Assembly (NCBI GenBank): GCA_016222805.1
Contig: JACRQG010000007.1
Span: forward strand, 496,001-560,000
DNA length: 64,000 nucleotides
Source: Verrucomicrobiota bacterium
GTDB taxonomy: Bacteria > Verrucomicrobiota > Verrucomicrobiia > Opitutales > Opitutaceae
Direction: 5' to 3'
The notes under the pieces were generated by a model. The model saw only the letters and a list, made by a program, of their open reading frames with translations, had not been told where the DNA came from and searched no databases. Positions 9,140 through 18,924 of this stretch are shown here, in pieces. The translations under genes were made by a program, and so were the position numbers. Position 1 is the stretch's first letter; every line of letters starts with the position of its first letter.

Positions 9140-9200
9140 CTCGCGCGTGCCATCGGCCGCCGGGGTCACCGTCCCCGGCTACAAGTGAAGAGAAGAGCAA

Positions 9201-11165
9201 TCAGGGCTGCGTTCCGCGCTGCTGCTTCAGTTGGGCCAGTCGTTCGCGTGCAGCGGTGAATTGCGGGGCGATCCTTAGCACTTCTTCATAACATCTCTCC
9301 GCCTCCGCTGCTCTGCCTGCCGCAACCCACGCACCCGCCAGGTTGAACCACGCGGCTGCGGAACGTGGGTCCGACCGTAGGACGGTTTCATATTCCGCAA
9401 TGGCGCGGGGAAGGCCCTGCGGAAGGTGGCGAAGGGCGTTGCCGAGGTTTAGCCGTGCTTCAGACAAGCCGGGGGCTTCGCGCAGGACCTCCTCGAGCAG
9501 CCGGACCGCTTCAGCGGCCCGCGGTGGGATTTGCGAGAGAATCGCTCCCAGCGCCTGGCGAAAATCGAGCCGATCGGGCCGAAGTGCCACCGCACGCTCG
9601 AGGTGCCGGGAGCCTTCTTCCGCCCGGCCAGCGCGGAAAAGAAGTACGCCAAGTCGGGCATGGGCGAGCGCATGCGTGGGACGAAGTGCCACGGAGGCTT
9701 CATAGTGCGCGGCGACCTCCGCTGCAGTGGAAGGATCGGCTTCGAGGGCGGCCGCCAGTTGGTAATGGGATTCGGCATCGCCGGGGTTTAAGCGCAGCGC
9801 TTCCCGAAGGTGGGTTAGCGCCTCAGGACGTCGTCCGGGGACGTCGAGCAGGCAGAGCCCGAGGGAGCCTCGGGCTCGTGCGTTCCACGGTGTCTGGGCA
9901 ACCGTCACTCGCCACAGTCGTTCAGCGGAGCGGAAATCCCCGTTGCGTTGGAAGGTCAACACGCCACAGGCGCCGAGGACCGCTCCCAGCAGCCATGGGG
10001 CGGGTCGGCCCATCCATCGCCCGAGACCAATCCCAGCGATGGCACACAGGGGCGCCAGCGCGAGGTACAAGCGGTTCTCGGCAATCGGTTGCCCCCAAAT
10101 GGGAATGACCGACGTGGTCGGGGCGAGGAGCAACAGGAAGAGCGTGGGAGCACTGGCGAGACGAGGGAGAGATCGCCACAGCAGCACGGCAGACCCGCCC
10201 AGCAGCAGCAGGGCAACGGCTCCCCGCCACAAGGGGAACTGCGCCAGAGCAGAGGGGGTGACTCCGCGATCGAAGATGAGCGGGTGCGGCCACAGGGCCA
10301 AGGAGGCATATTCGCCCCAGGCCCGAAGCTGCCCAAAGGCATAGACAGGGGAGAAGCCGGGTTGGCCGGGCACCGCCAGCCGGCCACTCAGGTTTGTCGC
10401 GACGGCGCTCGCCGCCAGGGCGACGAGGCAGCAGGAGAGCGCGACCCAGCCTGCCCGGTACTCGCGCCACAGGGAAGACACCGATGGCGCACGAAACGCA
10501 CGGAGGAGAACCAGCCCAGCAATCGGCAGCGTGACCGCCACCTCCTTTACCATAACTGCGGCGATCGCCGCTGCACCGCTCGTGAGGAGCCAGCGGCGCG
10601 AGGGACGCTCATCCCAACCGCGGACGAACGCGTAGAGGCTGCCGAGGTAGAACAGCCCCATGAGTGATTCCGCCCGCTGGGAGACATAGGTGATGCAGGC
10701 GGTGTGCACCGGGTGCAGACCCCAAAGCAAAGCCGCGAAGATCACCCAGGTGGGCCGGAGGGACCCGCCAGCGCCGGCCAGCGCGGGGCGTAACAACCGA
10801 TGGAGCAGGGCGGCCAGCAGGAGCACATTGGTGAAGTGAATCACCAGGTTCGTGAGGCGGAATACGCGAGGTTGGGGGCCACCCGCGAGGGCGTAGTCGA
10901 GGGCGAACGACAGGTTCAGCAGCGGGCGTCCGGCGGAGAAGGCGCTCGGCGGCGGTTGCAGCACGGCGGAGAGGTTCCTCAGATCGCGCAGCGAGGGGTT
11001 GTCGACGAGTGTGGCCTGATCATCGAGCACGAAGGGGGCATCGAGGGCGCGCCCGTAGGCCAGCGCCAGCAACAGGCCCGTGGTAAGCGCGAGCAGGAGG
11101 GCCGAACTCCACCGGAAGCCGGAAGGGGGAAGGCCAGAAGAAAAGGCAGGTGGCGCGGGCGCCAT
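9201..11165 (-). CDS. TMTC-like polytopic membrane protein with C-terminal TPR repeats
   Basis: A 654-residue protein from the ATG at 11165; a GTG at 11276 would add 37 residues that look non-conserved. The N-terminal half has about ten membrane segments and the pattern PFVLDDQATLVDNPSLRDL followed by GRPLLNLSFALDYALAG and RLTNLVIHFTNVLLLAALL. This is the signature order of TMTC-type (GT-C-like) proteins. The C-terminal third holds about six TPR units, such as RARGSLGLCLLDVPGRRPEA, ALAHARLGVLLFRAGRAEEG and AAWFNLAGAWVAAGRAAEAE. Eukaryotic TMTC proteins are O-mannosyltransferases; the bacterial members are uncharacterised, so sugar transfer is an inference. It sits divergently beside the O-polysaccharide ABC exporter, which supports an envelope-glycan role. 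Confidence 0.7.
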   Translation of the reverse strand: MAPAPPAFSSGLPPSGFRWSSALLLALTTGLLLALAYGRALDAPFVLDDQATLVDNPSLRDLRNLSAVLQPPPSAFSAGRPLLNLSFALDYALAGGPQPRVFRLTNLVIHFTNVLLLAALLHRLLRPALAGAGGSLRPTWVIFAALLWGLHPVHTACITYVSQRAESLMGLFYLGSLYAFVRGWDERPSRRWLLTSGAAAIAAVMVKEVAVTLPIAGLVLLRAFRAPSVSSLWREYRAGWVALSCCLVALAASAVATNLSGRLAVPGQPGFSPVYAFGQLRAWGEYASLALWPHPLIFDRGVTPSALAQFPLWRGAVALLLLGGSAVLLWRSLPRLASAPTLFLLLLAPTTSVIPIWGQPIAENRLYLALAPLCAIAGIGLGRWMGRPAPWLLGAVLGACGVLTFQRNGDFRSAERLWRVTVAQTPWNARARGSLGLCLLDVPGRRPEALTHLREALRLNPGDAESHYQLAAALEADPSTAAEVAAHYEASVALRPTHALAHARLGVLLFRAGRAEEGSRHLERAVALRPDRLDFRQALGAILSQIPPRAAEAVRLLEEVLREAPGLSEARLNLGNALRHLPQGLPRAIAEYETVLRSDPRSAAAWFNLAGAWVAAGRAAEAERCYEEVLRIAPQFTAARERLAQLKQQRGTQP

Positions 11166-11456
11166 GAAAAGTGACCGGGCGACGGGAGCTACCTCCGCGG
11201 TCAGTCCGGTGGGAGGCGCGAGGAGCGGAAGGCAATCCAGGCCCGGGAGCAATGCCGCGTTTGGTCGTCGTGCCACGTGTGCCTGAGGGAGCGGGCGCCA
11301 CGACCTGAGACCGTCCTTCCGGGTTACGAGGTGGAGGAAGGCACGTCCTTGCGTTCAGCCGCGTCTCGAATGACTGCGTCGGACTTGCACCGCGAGAACG
11401 GGCAACCAAGGCTCTCGTGCCAGTGCCGCGCCATGTGCCGGAACTGCTACATCCCG
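11166..11456. other. 291-bp divergent intergenic region
   Basis: This lies between the start of the TMTC-like gene (minus) and that of wzt (plus). Both genes could be extended into it with alternative starts (GTG at 11276; frame open from 11277), but the added residues look unrelated to either family. No tRNA, repeat or confident promoter was seen. Confidence 0.4.
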
Positions 11457-12788
11457 ATGGTTTCCGCCTCTCCGATTTCCCTTCAGCCCGAACGCGCCAT
11501 TCGCGCGGCCCCGGCGATCACCGTCGAAGGGCTGGCGAAGGATTATACCCGCTCGTGCAGCCTGGGACGTTGGTTGCTGCGGGGCATGGGCTGGAATCCA
11601 GGCGGGCCGGAGTCCGCAGGGGATCGAGTGGCGGCCCTCGCGGACGTGGATTTTTCGGTGGCTCGCGGCGAGGCCTTCGGGGTAATCGGCCGGAACGGTG
11701 CGGGCAAGAGCACCCTTCTGCAGATCATCGCGGGGACTCTGGCGGCGACGCGCGGACGCTGCCAGGTCCATGGACGAGTGACGGCGCTGCTGGAATTGGG
11801 GTCGGGCTTCAATCCGGATTTCACCGGCCGGGAGAACATCTACCTTGCCGGTTCCATCCTCGGACTGGGCCGTGAAGTGATGGAGGCGCGGTTCGACGAG
11901 ATCGCGCGCTTTGCCGACATTGGGGACTTCATCGAGCACCCAGTGCGCACCTATTCGACCGGCATGATGATGCGGGTGGCCTTTGCGGTGGCCATCGCGG
12001 TGGATCCGGACGTCCTGATCATCGACGAGGCGTTGAGCGTGGGAGACATCCTCTTCCAGCAGAAATGCAGCCGGCGGCTGCGCGAATTGCTCGACCGAGG
12101 GGTGACGCTCCTCGTGGTCACCCACGATCTTTCCTTCGTCCTGAACACCTGCCGGAGGGCGATGTGGCTGGATCGGGGCCGGGTGCGTTACCTCGGGGAG
12201 GCCGGCGCGTGTGTGCGGGAGTATGTGGCGGCGATGGCGGCCATCACCGGAAATGCGCCAACGCCCACCGACGAACTGACGGCGCTGCCGGAGCAGGCCC
12301 TGCCGGCCGCACCGGAACTGGCGTTGGCGGACAAGGAAAGGCTTGGCGATGGCGGCGTGCGGGTGGCACGGGCTTGGCTGTTGCACGGGGATGGCGGAGC
12401 GGGAGCCGCATTTCGCGCCGGTGACTGGGCCTCGGTGGTGATGCTCGTGCAGGCCCACCGGCCCGCCAAAGGAGTCAGTGGGGGATGTGAACTCCGCAAC
12501 CGGCATGGTCAGGTGATCTTCGCGACCGGCTTGAGGGTCGCACAGCGCCTGATTGCGGAATTGCCCGAGGGCGGCATGAGCCTGATCACGCTTCGCTTTC
12601 GCCTCGAACTGCAGGAGGGACAATACACCCTGGACCTGGGTTGCGGTGCTGGGTCGGACGAGGACAATACCTGGGATCGCGTTCTCACAGCCGCGGTGGT
12701 CGAGGTGACCAATCCCCCGGATCAGGAAATCATCCATGGCCTCGTTCGACTTCCCTACGAGGTAACCGTGGCCCGGCCGAAGCGGTGA
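11457..12788 (+). CDS. wzt: O-polysaccharide ABC exporter ATPase, Wzt-like, with C-terminal glycan-binding domain
   Basis: A 443-residue protein from the ATG at 11457; upstream codons in frame do not resemble the family. It is the ATPase of an ABC-2 polysaccharide exporter. Walker A is GRNGAGKST (residues 78-86), the signature YSTGMMMRVA (166-175), Walker B VLIIDE (186-191) and the switch His is H223 in VTHD. The tail of roughly 140 residues after about 300 matches the position of the Wzt C-terminal beta-sandwich. In O9a-type systems that domain recognises the finished, capped O-polysaccharide before export. The partner permease is the next gene but lies on the opposite strand, so the two must be expressed from separate promoters. 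Confidence 0.88.
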   Translation: MVSASPISLQPERAIRAAPAITVEGLAKDYTRSCSLGRWLLRGMGWNPGGPESAGDRVAALADVDFSVARGEAFGVIGRNGAGKSTLLQIIAGTLAATRGRCQVHGRVTALLELGSGFNPDFTGRENIYLAGSILGLGREVMEARFDEIARFADIGDFIEHPVRTYSTGMMMRVAFAVAIAVDPDVLIIDEALSVGDILFQQKCSRRLRELLDRGVTLLVVTHDLSFVLNTCRRAMWLDRGRVRYLGEAGACVREYVAAMAAITGNAPTPTDELTALPEQALPAAPELALADKERLGDGGVRVARAWLLHGDGGAGAAFRAGDWASVVMLVQAHRPAKGVSGGCELRNRHGQVIFATGLRVAQRLIAELPEGGMSLITLRFRLELQEGQYTLDLGCGAGSDEDNTWDRVLTAAVVEVTNPPDQEIIHGLVRLPYEVTVARPKR

Positions 12789-12798
12789 GGCGAGACGC

Positions 12799-12824
12799 CG
12801 GCGGCGGCCGGTGAACCGCCGCCG
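12799..12824. terminator. GC-rich hairpin between convergent wzt and wzm
   Basis: Nine-bp stem (12799-12807 with 12816-12824) around an eight-base loop, in the 80-bp gap between the two convergent stops. There is no T-tract. It is a likely but unproven bidirectional terminator. Confidence 0.35.
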
Positions 12825-12868
12825 CGCCGCGGGCAACTGCCCTCGTTGACCCGCCGCGCGGAGCTCGT

Positions 12869-13735
12869 TCAAATCACCTCGGCGAAGGATTTCCGCAGGA
12901 GGGCGAAAAGCACGGCGCCGGCAGCGAAGACGACAAGGCCGACGACGTAGAGGTGCACGAGGACGTCGACCGGCATCGGCTGGTGCCAGAGCACGACCCG
13001 CCGGGCGAGGTCGATCAACTGCAGCAGGGGATTGTGCAGGAGGAGATCGAGCGCCGCCTGGACGAGCGGGGGTTTGCCGTTGAGGGCCTCGAGGATTTTC
13101 GCCGGAGGGTACATGACCGCCGAGGCGAAGAGCAGGGCGGTGGAGAGAAACGCGGTCACCTGGCCGATGTCGCGAACGAAGACCCCCAGGGCAGACAGGC
13201 CCCAGGCGACACCGAGAGAGAGCAAAAGGAGCGGAAGAATCAGCACTGGCAGCCAGAGAACGCTCAGGGTCAGGCCTTCGGTGCCAAACGCCGCGCCCAG
13301 GAGCACAAGACCCAGGGAGACCAGCAGGTGAAACGCCGTGGCCCCCATGTGCGCCACGGGCAGCGCTTCGAGAGGGAACACAACCTTCTTCACAAAGTTG
13401 GGATTGGTCACAATGACCCCGGGGGCCCAGGCGAGGGTTTCCGAAAAAGCGTGGAAGAGCGCGAGCCCCATGAAGAGAGCGAGGGAGAAATCGAAGCGGG
13501 TTTCGCCGGGCAGTACGTTGAAACGCTGATCGTAGATCACGCCAAACACGATGAAGTACAGGGCGAGCATCGAGAGCGGGTTCAGGAGCGCCCAGAAAGC
13601 GCCGAGCCGGCTGCCGCGATGGCGGAGTTCAATGTTGCGGCGGGTGAACTGCCAGATGAGTTCGCGGCGCGACAGCAGCCCGAGCACCATCCTGGTCGGA
13701 TCGAGCACGAGCGCGGTGAACAGCGGTTTGGTCAT
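12869..13735 (-). CDS. wzm: O-polysaccharide ABC exporter permease, Wzm-like
   Basis: A 288-residue ABC-2 type permease with six hydrophobic segments and the family pattern RNIELRHRGSRLGAFWALLN near the N-terminus. There is also VKKVVFPLEALPVAH in the middle, matching the 'KV.FPLE.LP' coupling-helix region of Wzm/TagG proteins. With Wzt it would move undecaprenyl-diphosphate-linked polysaccharide to the periplasmic face. It lies upstream of the GH130-like/aminotransferase gene group in map order but is transcribed in the same direction, 62 bp after that group, so it may be the last gene of that minus-strand unit. The convergent arrangement with wzt is unusual. Confidence 0.88.
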   Translation of the reverse strand: MTKPLFTALVLDPTRMVLGLLSRRELIWQFTRRNIELRHRGSRLGAFWALLNPLSMLALYFIVFGVIYDQRFNVLPGETRFDFSLALFMGLALFHAFSETLAWAPGVIVTNPNFVKKVVFPLEALPVAHMGATAFHLLVSLGLVLLGAAFGTEGLTLSVLWLPVLILPLLLLSLGVAWGLSALGVFVRDIGQVTAFLSTALLFASAVMYPPAKILEALNGKPPLVQAALDLLLHNPLLQLIDLARRVVLWHQPMPVDVLVHLYVVGLVVFAAGAVLFALLRKSFAEVI

Positions 13736-13797
13736 GGAGAATTCGCAAATCTACCCGACCGGGCGAGGCACCGTCAATGAGCGCCGACAGCGCCGCC

Positions 13798-14769
13798 TCA
13801 GGCCGATCGCGGCCGCAGGGTGGCTTCCACCTCGGCGGCGGAGACGCGTGAAACGGCGCACCCTTCGTCGTTGATGCCATGGCTGATCCACCAGTCGCTC
13901 CCGACGCGGACCGCCCCGCAGGGATAAATCACCTCGTCGACGGCCGGATTGAGCCGGGGAAAAGTGCGCGAGCGTCGGAACGGCAGACCGAGATCAAGCC
14001 CGCGCACGGGTTCCGCGGTCGGACGGAAGTCCGGTCCCGGTCCGAAGCAATAGGCGTTGGCGACATAGCAGTAGCCGTTGGGGCCGTCGTGGACCGAGTG
14101 GCAGAAGGACCAGAAGCGTCCGTCGTGCCAGACCGGAGGCGCTCCCCCCCTCAGTCCCCCGTGGCAGGCCGGATACGCGGACAGGCTCCAATCGGTTCGG
14201 GCAATCTCCCGGCATCGGAGATCGCCCTCGCCGTCGAGGCTCAGCGCGAGGATGCGATGAGGCACGGCGGAGTAGACGACCCGAAGATCGTTTCCCTCCG
14301 TGAACAGGGTCCAGTTTTTCTCCAGCGGCTGCCGGGCTCCGTCGAGCACCAGTTCCCGGGGAGGGCCGGCGGGCGCCCACGTCACCGGGTCGAACTCCTG
14401 GAGAAACTGGTAATTGCGGGGCTCATGCCAGCCGGAGTTCCAGTAGACGAAGCAGCGCTGGTTCCAGGTGTACAGGCGCGGATCCGCGAGCCAGGTGCGG
14501 GCGACTTCAGGATAGGGTGAGCTGGCCGGAAAGCGCACGTGGTCGGAGAACGGATACACCGATCCTTCCACCGGCCGGAGGAGGGAATCCAGCCGGCAGA
14601 AGGCCAGCCGGCGCCGACCGTCGGCGAGCACCACGCGGTAGGCCAGCAGCCAACTGTCGCCCGTGGCGAGCAGGGCCGGGTTGAAGGTTCGGACCGGACC
14701 GTCGGCCGCAAGGGCGCGCCAGGCGGCCGGCAGGAGGTCCGCGGGGGCAAAGACGTGGCACTCGCTCAC
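13798..14769 (-). CDS. Five-bladed beta-propeller protein, GH130-like
   Basis: A 323-residue protein if started at the GTG at 14769, which overlaps the preceding stop as GTGA and implies translational coupling; an ATG at 14814 is also possible. Repeated propeller blades are visible: [52 protein letters not shown] followed by AVPHRIL, and [20 protein letters not shown]. This order and the 'EKNW.PF...L.VY...PH' block resemble GH130 mannoside phosphorylases/hydrolases. Many GH130-like proteins beside glycosyltransferases have no known activity, so phosphorolysis or hydrolysis of a glycan is only a possibility. No signal peptide is visible, so it probably acts in the cytoplasm. It sits in the glycan gene group. 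Confidence 0.6.
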   Translation of the reverse strand: MSECHVFAPADLLPAAWRALAADGPVRTFNPALLATGDSWLLAYRVVLADGRRRLAFCRLDSLLRPVEGSVYPFSDHVRFPASSPYPEVARTWLADPRLYTWNQRCFVYWNSGWHEPRNYQFLQEFDPVTWAPAGPPRELVLDGARQPLEKNWTLFTEGNDLRVVYSAVPHRILALSLDGEGDLRCREIARTDWSLSAYPACHGGLRGGAPPVWHDGRFWSFCHSVHDGPNGYCYVANAYCFGPGPDFRPTAEPVRGLDLGLPFRRSRTFPRLNPAVDEVIYPCGAVRVGSDWWISHGINDEGCAVSRVSAAEVEATLRPRSA

Positions 14770-15887
14770 GACGGGGCGGAAGGGGCCTGAAAGAAATCGC
14801 GCACCTGGGCGCATACGTAGTCAATCTGCGCCACGCTATGGTGCGGCCCGATCGGCAGGCTCAGGACTTCGGAGGCCAGGCGCTCCGCCAAGGGGAAATC
14901 GCCCCGCTTTCCGCCGGCGGACGCGTAGGCCGGCGTGAGGTGAGGGGGCGTCGGATAATGAACCTGTGTGCCCACTCCGTGGGCGGCGAGATGGGCCTGC
15001 AGTGCCTCCCGCCGCGCCGTGCGGACCACGAAGAGGTGCCAGACCGGGTGAGCCCAGTCGGGTACGTGGGGCAGCACGAGGTCGCCGACTCCCTTCAGCC
15101 CGCCGAAATAACGACAGGCGAGATCAGCGCGACGGGCGTTCCAGGCGGCCAGATGTGGCAGCTTGGTGCGGAGAAACGCCGCCTGGAGTTCGCTGAGGCG
15201 GGAGTTCATCCCGGCGTACTCATGCTGATAACGGATCTTGGAACCGTAGTTCCGGAGGTGGCGGATCCGATCAGCCAGCGCCGCATCGTTGGTCGTGACG
15301 GCGCCGGCGTCCGCGAGGGCGCCGAGGTTCTTGCTGGGATAAAAGCTCACGCCCGCGGCGCCGCCCAGGGAGCCGGCGGGCCGACCCCGATAAAGCGCGC
15401 CGTGGGACTGCGCGGCGTCCTCCAGGACAAACAGGCCGTGCCGGCGGGCGACGGCCTGGATCGCGTCCATGTCGGCGGTTTGCCCGTAGAGGTGAATCGG
15501 CAGGATCACACGCGTCCGCGGCGTGAGAGCGGCCTCCAGCCGGTCGGGGTCGAGATTGTAGGTGCGGGGATCCGGCTCGCAGGGGACGGGCCGGGCGCCG
15601 ACGTGCGTGACCGCCAGCCACGTGGCGATGTAGCCGTTGGAGGGCACGATGACCTCGTCGCCCGGACCGACGCCCAGAGCCATCAGCACGAGTTGCATGG
15701 CCTCGAGTCCGTTGGCCACCCCGACGCAATGCGCCGCCCCCACGCTTGCCGCGTATTCGCCCTCAAACGCCTCGAGTTCCGGGCCGAGCAACACGCGGCC
15801 TGAAGCCATCACGCGATGGTACGCGGCGTCGAGCTCGGCGCGCAGTTCGTCGTAGGCGGGTTTGAGGTCGAGGATCGGGACGTGCAT
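14766..15887 (-). CDS. DegT/DnrJ/EryC1 family sugar aminotransferase (FdtB/QdtB-like)
   Basis: A 373-residue PLP enzyme from the ATG at 15887; a TTG at 15902 adds five residues. Family landmarks are the N-terminal [48 protein letters not shown] and the PLP-lysine K186 in [17 protein letters not shown]. The 'PFLDL' start and '[12 protein letters not shown]' style are typical of enzymes that aminate nucleotide-linked 3-keto-6-deoxyhexoses, making dTDP-3-amino-3,6-dideoxyhexose. The matching ketoisomerase (FdtA) and dTDP-hexose dehydratase are not in the window. The product would feed the O-polysaccharide built and exported by the neighbouring genes. Confidence 0.85.
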   Translation of the reverse strand: MHVPILDLKPAYDELRAELDAAYHRVMASGRVLLGPELEAFEGEYAASVGAAHCVGVANGLEAMQLVLMALGVGPGDEVIVPSNGYIATWLAVTHVGARPVPCEPDPRTYNLDPDRLEAALTPRTRVILPIHLYGQTADMDAIQAVARRHGLFVLEDAAQSHGALYRGRPAGSLGGAAGVSFYPSKNLGALADAGAVTTNDAALADRIRHLRNYGSKIRYQHEYAGMNSRLSELQAAFLRTKLPHLAAWNARRADLACRYFGGLKGVGDLVLPHVPDWAHPVWHLFVVRTARREALQAHLAAHGVGTQVHYPTPPHLTPAYASAGGKRGDFPLAERLASEVLSLPIGPHHSVAQIDYVCAQVRDFFQAPSAPS

Positions 15888-15966
15888 GGGCCGGGTCTGC
15901 AAGTGGTCCGGGCAGCAAAAGGGCAGGGGGGTGCGGCCGCGAGGAGGAACCGGCCGGCCGACGGTT

Positions 15967-17394
15967 TCAGGTGAACTTCAGCTTGCGGGCGGCGAAAAGG
16001 ACCATCTGCAGGAGGAGCCAGCCGTGGCGCCAGCGCTGGATGTTGGTCGTGCCATAGGTGCGTTCGCGGTAGCGGATGGGCACGTCGGCGATCTTGAGGT
16101 TGAGGCGGGCGGCGCCGAACAGGAGGTCGAAGTCGCCGAAAGGATCGAAGTCGCCGAAGTAGGCCCGATTCGCGGCGATGCGATCGTAGTGTGCGCGGGT
16201 CAGCACCTTCGTTCCGCAGAGCGTGTCCTTCACCGGCTGGCCCATCAACCAGGTGAAGATGAGCCCGAAAGCCTTGTTGGCGCAGAGATTCAGGAACTGC
16301 ATTGCCTTTTCCTCCATCGGATAGACCAGGCGCACGCCATTGGCGAAATCGGCGCGGCCGCTCGCGATCACGGCGTAGAACTTCGGCAGTTCCTCCGGTG
16401 GCATCGTGAGGTCGGCATCGAGGATCATCAGGATGTCGCCAGTAGCGGCGGCGAAGCCGGCGCGGACCGCATCACCCTTGCCGCGTCCCGTCTGCTGAAG
16501 GCATTGAATCTTCCGGTCGGGATGGGCGGCGGCGACCCGTTGAATTTCAGCCCACGTGTGGTCGCGCGAGTGGCCCTCCACGAAGATGAGTTCGACGCCC
16601 GCCCCCATGTCGGGGGTGCGCGCGACGGCGGCCGGGATGTTGCCGGCTTCGTTGCGGGCCGGAATCACGACAGAGACGGTCATCGGCGGTCTTGGTCCTC
16701 CGGCCCGGCGAGCCACGACGAAGACGGTGAGACAGAACCACTGCAGCAGCGGGGCGAGCCAGCGGTTGAGGATCCGATCGATCCCCAGCGCCGGGAAGGG
16801 CACGAGGATGTGTCCCTGGCGGGTGACCGCCTGCCAGCCTGCCAGGGCCAGGAGATTCAACACGTCGGAGGAGGCGAGCCAGCTGTTCTGCGGCTGGGGC
16901 GCCTTCCATCCGAGGATTCGCGCCAAGGACAGCAGCGGGCGCCAAAGAGTGTTCTGAAAGTTGACGAGCAGGCGCGTGTCGGCGTGCGAGACGGCATGCA
17001 GTCGCTCAAACAGGCGCTGGACGTCGGCGGCCAGATTCAGGGTGTCGGAGACGATGATGACGTCGAACGGACCGCCCAGCCCGGCCGCGGAGAGTTGCTC
17101 GCCAGCCTCGACGGCGAAACGGGCGTCCGGCAGGCGTGCGCGGGCGGCGGCGATTTGGGTGGGGGAAAGATCAATGCCGGCCCTGTGAGACGCGCGCAGG
17201 TGCGCGAGCAATTCGCCGGAACCACAGCCGATTTCGAGCACCCGCGCCTCCGCCGGAATCAGAAGGTTGTAGTAGTGTGCAAGGATGGTGCGGTAGGCCC
17301 GGGCGCCGGCCAGCGATTCCGTGGGGGCCCGGTCGTAGAACTCGCGGACGCGATCGAGGTGTTCGCGGGCGAGGTGGGAGAGTTCGGGCGCCAT
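15967..17394 (-). CDS. Fusion of a SAM-dependent methyltransferase and a GT2 family glycosyltransferase
   Basis: A 475-residue protein with two domains. Residues 1-200 are a class I methyltransferase (VLEIGCGSG at 52-60, then [10 protein letters not shown] and [10 protein letters not shown]). Residues 239-475 are a GT-A fold GT2 enzyme ([15 protein letters not shown] at 240-254, catalytic DAD at 326-328). There is a dolichyl-phosphate-mannose-synthase-like C-terminus with [31 protein letters not shown] and [12 protein letters not shown] hydrophobic linker (about 200-228) lies between. GtrB/DPM-like enzymes charge a polyprenyl phosphate with a sugar that GT-C enzymes then use. The window carries GT-C candidates at both sides of this region. 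The methyltransferase substrate is unknown. The end of the gene is uninterrupted, so this is a real fusion and not a frameshift. Confidence 0.8.
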   Translation of the reverse strand: MAPELSHLAREHLDRVREFYDRAPTESLAGARAYRTILAHYYNLLIPAEARVLEIGCGSGELLAHLRASHRAGIDLSPTQIAAARARLPDARFAVEAGEQLSAAGLGGPFDVIIVSDTLNLAADVQRLFERLHAVSHADTRLLVNFQNTLWRPLLSLARILGWKAPQPQNSWLASSDVLNLLALAGWQAVTRQGHILVPFPALGIDRILNRWLAPLLQWFCLTVFVVARRAGGPRPPMTVSVVIPARNEAGNIPAAVARTPDMGAGVELIFVEGHSRDHTWAEIQRVAAAHPDRKIQCLQQTGRGKGDAVRAGFAAATGDILMILDADLTMPPEELPKFYAVIASGRADFANGVRLVYPMEEKAMQFLNLCANKAFGLIFTWLMGQPVKDTLCGTKVLTRAHYDRIAANRAYFGDFDPFGDFDLLFGAARLNLKIADVPIRYRERTYGTTNIQRWRHGWLLLQMVLFAARKLKFT

Positions 17395-17517
17395 GGTGAT
17401 CGGAAGGGCAGGGGATGCAGATCAGGGTGGCGCGGCAGTGGCGGTTGGCTCAAGACTTATGGGTTGCAATCGCCCTCGAAATCCCGCGCTTTGACCCTTC
17501 GATATTCGCGCTTCACC

Positions 17518-18924
17518 ATGGTCTTGTGTCGCCACCCTTCCACCCGCGCCCTTCGGCGACTCGGTGCCCTGTGGGTGTTCGTCGCGGTGGTGGCCCGACT
17601 GGCGGCGCAGGCGGATCAGGTGCCGGGAACCCTGCCGGAGGACGTGCTGCCCGGGCTTCGGTCAATCCTGGAGATCGCCTTACAGCGTTCGCCGCAGTTG
17701 CTGTCGGCGGAGTTCGAACGTACGCTGGCGGAGGCGCGGGTTGACGGGGCGAATGCGCCCCGTCTGCCCAGCGTCGGGGGCAACCTGAACTACGCCAACA
17801 ACCAGACGGCAATCTCGAGCAATACCGACTCGCAGACCCGGGACAACGGCCTGTTCTACAACATCGGCGTGACGCAGGCGCTTTTCCACTGGCGCGCGCT
17901 CAAGAACCAGAGCGATTCCGCACGCATCAACGCCCTGATCGCGCGCAAGAGCCTGGATCTCGCGGCGCGCGAACTCGCGGTCCTGATGCGCCGCATGTAC
18001 CTCGCGCTGATCGTGGAGAAGACCCGGCTGGCGGCGGCCAGCGAGTCGCTTCGGTTGATGCGGGCCGACCTCGCGGTGACGGAGGAGAAGAAGGCCAAGG
18101 GCACCGTGTCGTCCGCGGCGGTCGAAGGGGACAAGCTTCGCATCCGCGAAGTGCAGCTCGACTGCGACCGGCTGGCGGCGGAATTCGAGGCCAACCTGCG
18201 GCGTTTTGCCCGCCTGGCCGGGGTGCCGGGACTCAAGGCGGAAGACGTGCCGGACACCCTGCCGGCGTTGCCATTTTCCCCAGATCTGGCCGCCGCCCTG
18301 TCCGCCGCGGTGTTGCGGGACGGAGCCAAGAGCACGCTGGAGTACGAAATCAACGAACTGCGGGTTCGCGATTCGCTGCTGCGCCACGCCATCGAGAAGG
18401 TGCGGCTCTATCCCAAGTTCTATGCCAACGCCGGCTACAGCCTGGAGAACTCGACCAACGTCAATAGTGGGGTCGTGAACCAGCAGGGGATCCAGCGCCG
18501 GACGGTCAGTGTCTACGCGCAGTGGTCGATCTTCGACGGTTTCGCGACCCGCGGGGTGCTGAAGGAGGCGATTGCGACGCGGCGGATGCAGGAGCGACGC
18601 CTGGCGATCGACACCGAGTCGGTTCTGCAGAACGTCCAGATCCTGGAGCGAACCCTGCGGTTGGATGCGGAACAGCAGGCGCTCGCGGAGATCCGGGAGA
18701 GCCTGGCCATCGAGGGCACACGGATTGTGGGGCGCGAGGTCGAATTCGGAAATGTCCCCAAGGCCGACCTCGACCGGGCCAGGGCCCAGGTGCTGCATGC
18801 GCGGATCAAGACCCACGAGGCCCGGGCCACCTTGTACGGCCGCTGGAGCGAGTTTGTCGCCGTGACCGGCGCCGATCCCACCCTCCGCCAACTCTCTTCC
18901 CGTCATGCTCGTGAAAAACCCTAG
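17518..18924 (+). CDS. TolC-like outer-membrane efflux protein
   Basis: A 468-residue protein from the ATG at 17518 (the frame is open far upstream but reads through antisense DNA). An N-terminal signal peptide (about 1-32, ending RLAAQA) precedes two similar halves of long amphipathic helices and beta segments. Examples are LEIALQRSPQLLSAEFERTL and FYNIGVTQALFHWRALKNQ in the first half, and VYAQWSIFDGFATRGVLKEA in the second, as in TolC/OEP family channels. It is the outer-membrane duct of the four-gene export system that follows, and its 3' end overlaps the adaptor gene by 20 bp. The cargo cannot be deduced. The position directly divergent from a glycan gene group may hint at an envelope substrate. 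Confidence 0.85.
   Translation: MVLCRHPSTRALRRLGALWVFVAVVARLAAQADQVPGTLPEDVLPGLRSILEIALQRSPQLLSAEFERTLAEARVDGANAPRLPSVGGNLNYANNQTAISSNTDSQTRDNGLFYNIGVTQALFHWRALKNQSDSARINALIARKSLDLAARELAVLMRRMYLALIVEKTRLAAASESLRLMRADLAVTEEKKAKGTVSSAAVEGDKLRIREVQLDCDRLAAEFEANLRRFARLAGVPGLKAEDVPDTLPALPFSPDLAAALSAAVLRDGAKSTLEYEINELRVRDSLLRHAIEKVRLYPKFYANAGYSLENSTNVNSGVVNQQGIQRRTVSVYAQWSIFDGFATRGVLKEAIATRRMQERRLAIDTESVLQNVQILERTLRLDAEQQALAEIRESLAIEGTRIVGREVEFGNVPKADLDRARAQVLHARIKTHEARATLYGRWSEFVAVTGADPTLRQLSSRHAREKP

Noticed and set aside
15862-17517. Long upstream extension of the TolC-like gene
   Set aside because: It runs antisense through the methyltransferase-glycosyltransferase gene. A signal peptide begins at the ATG at 17518.
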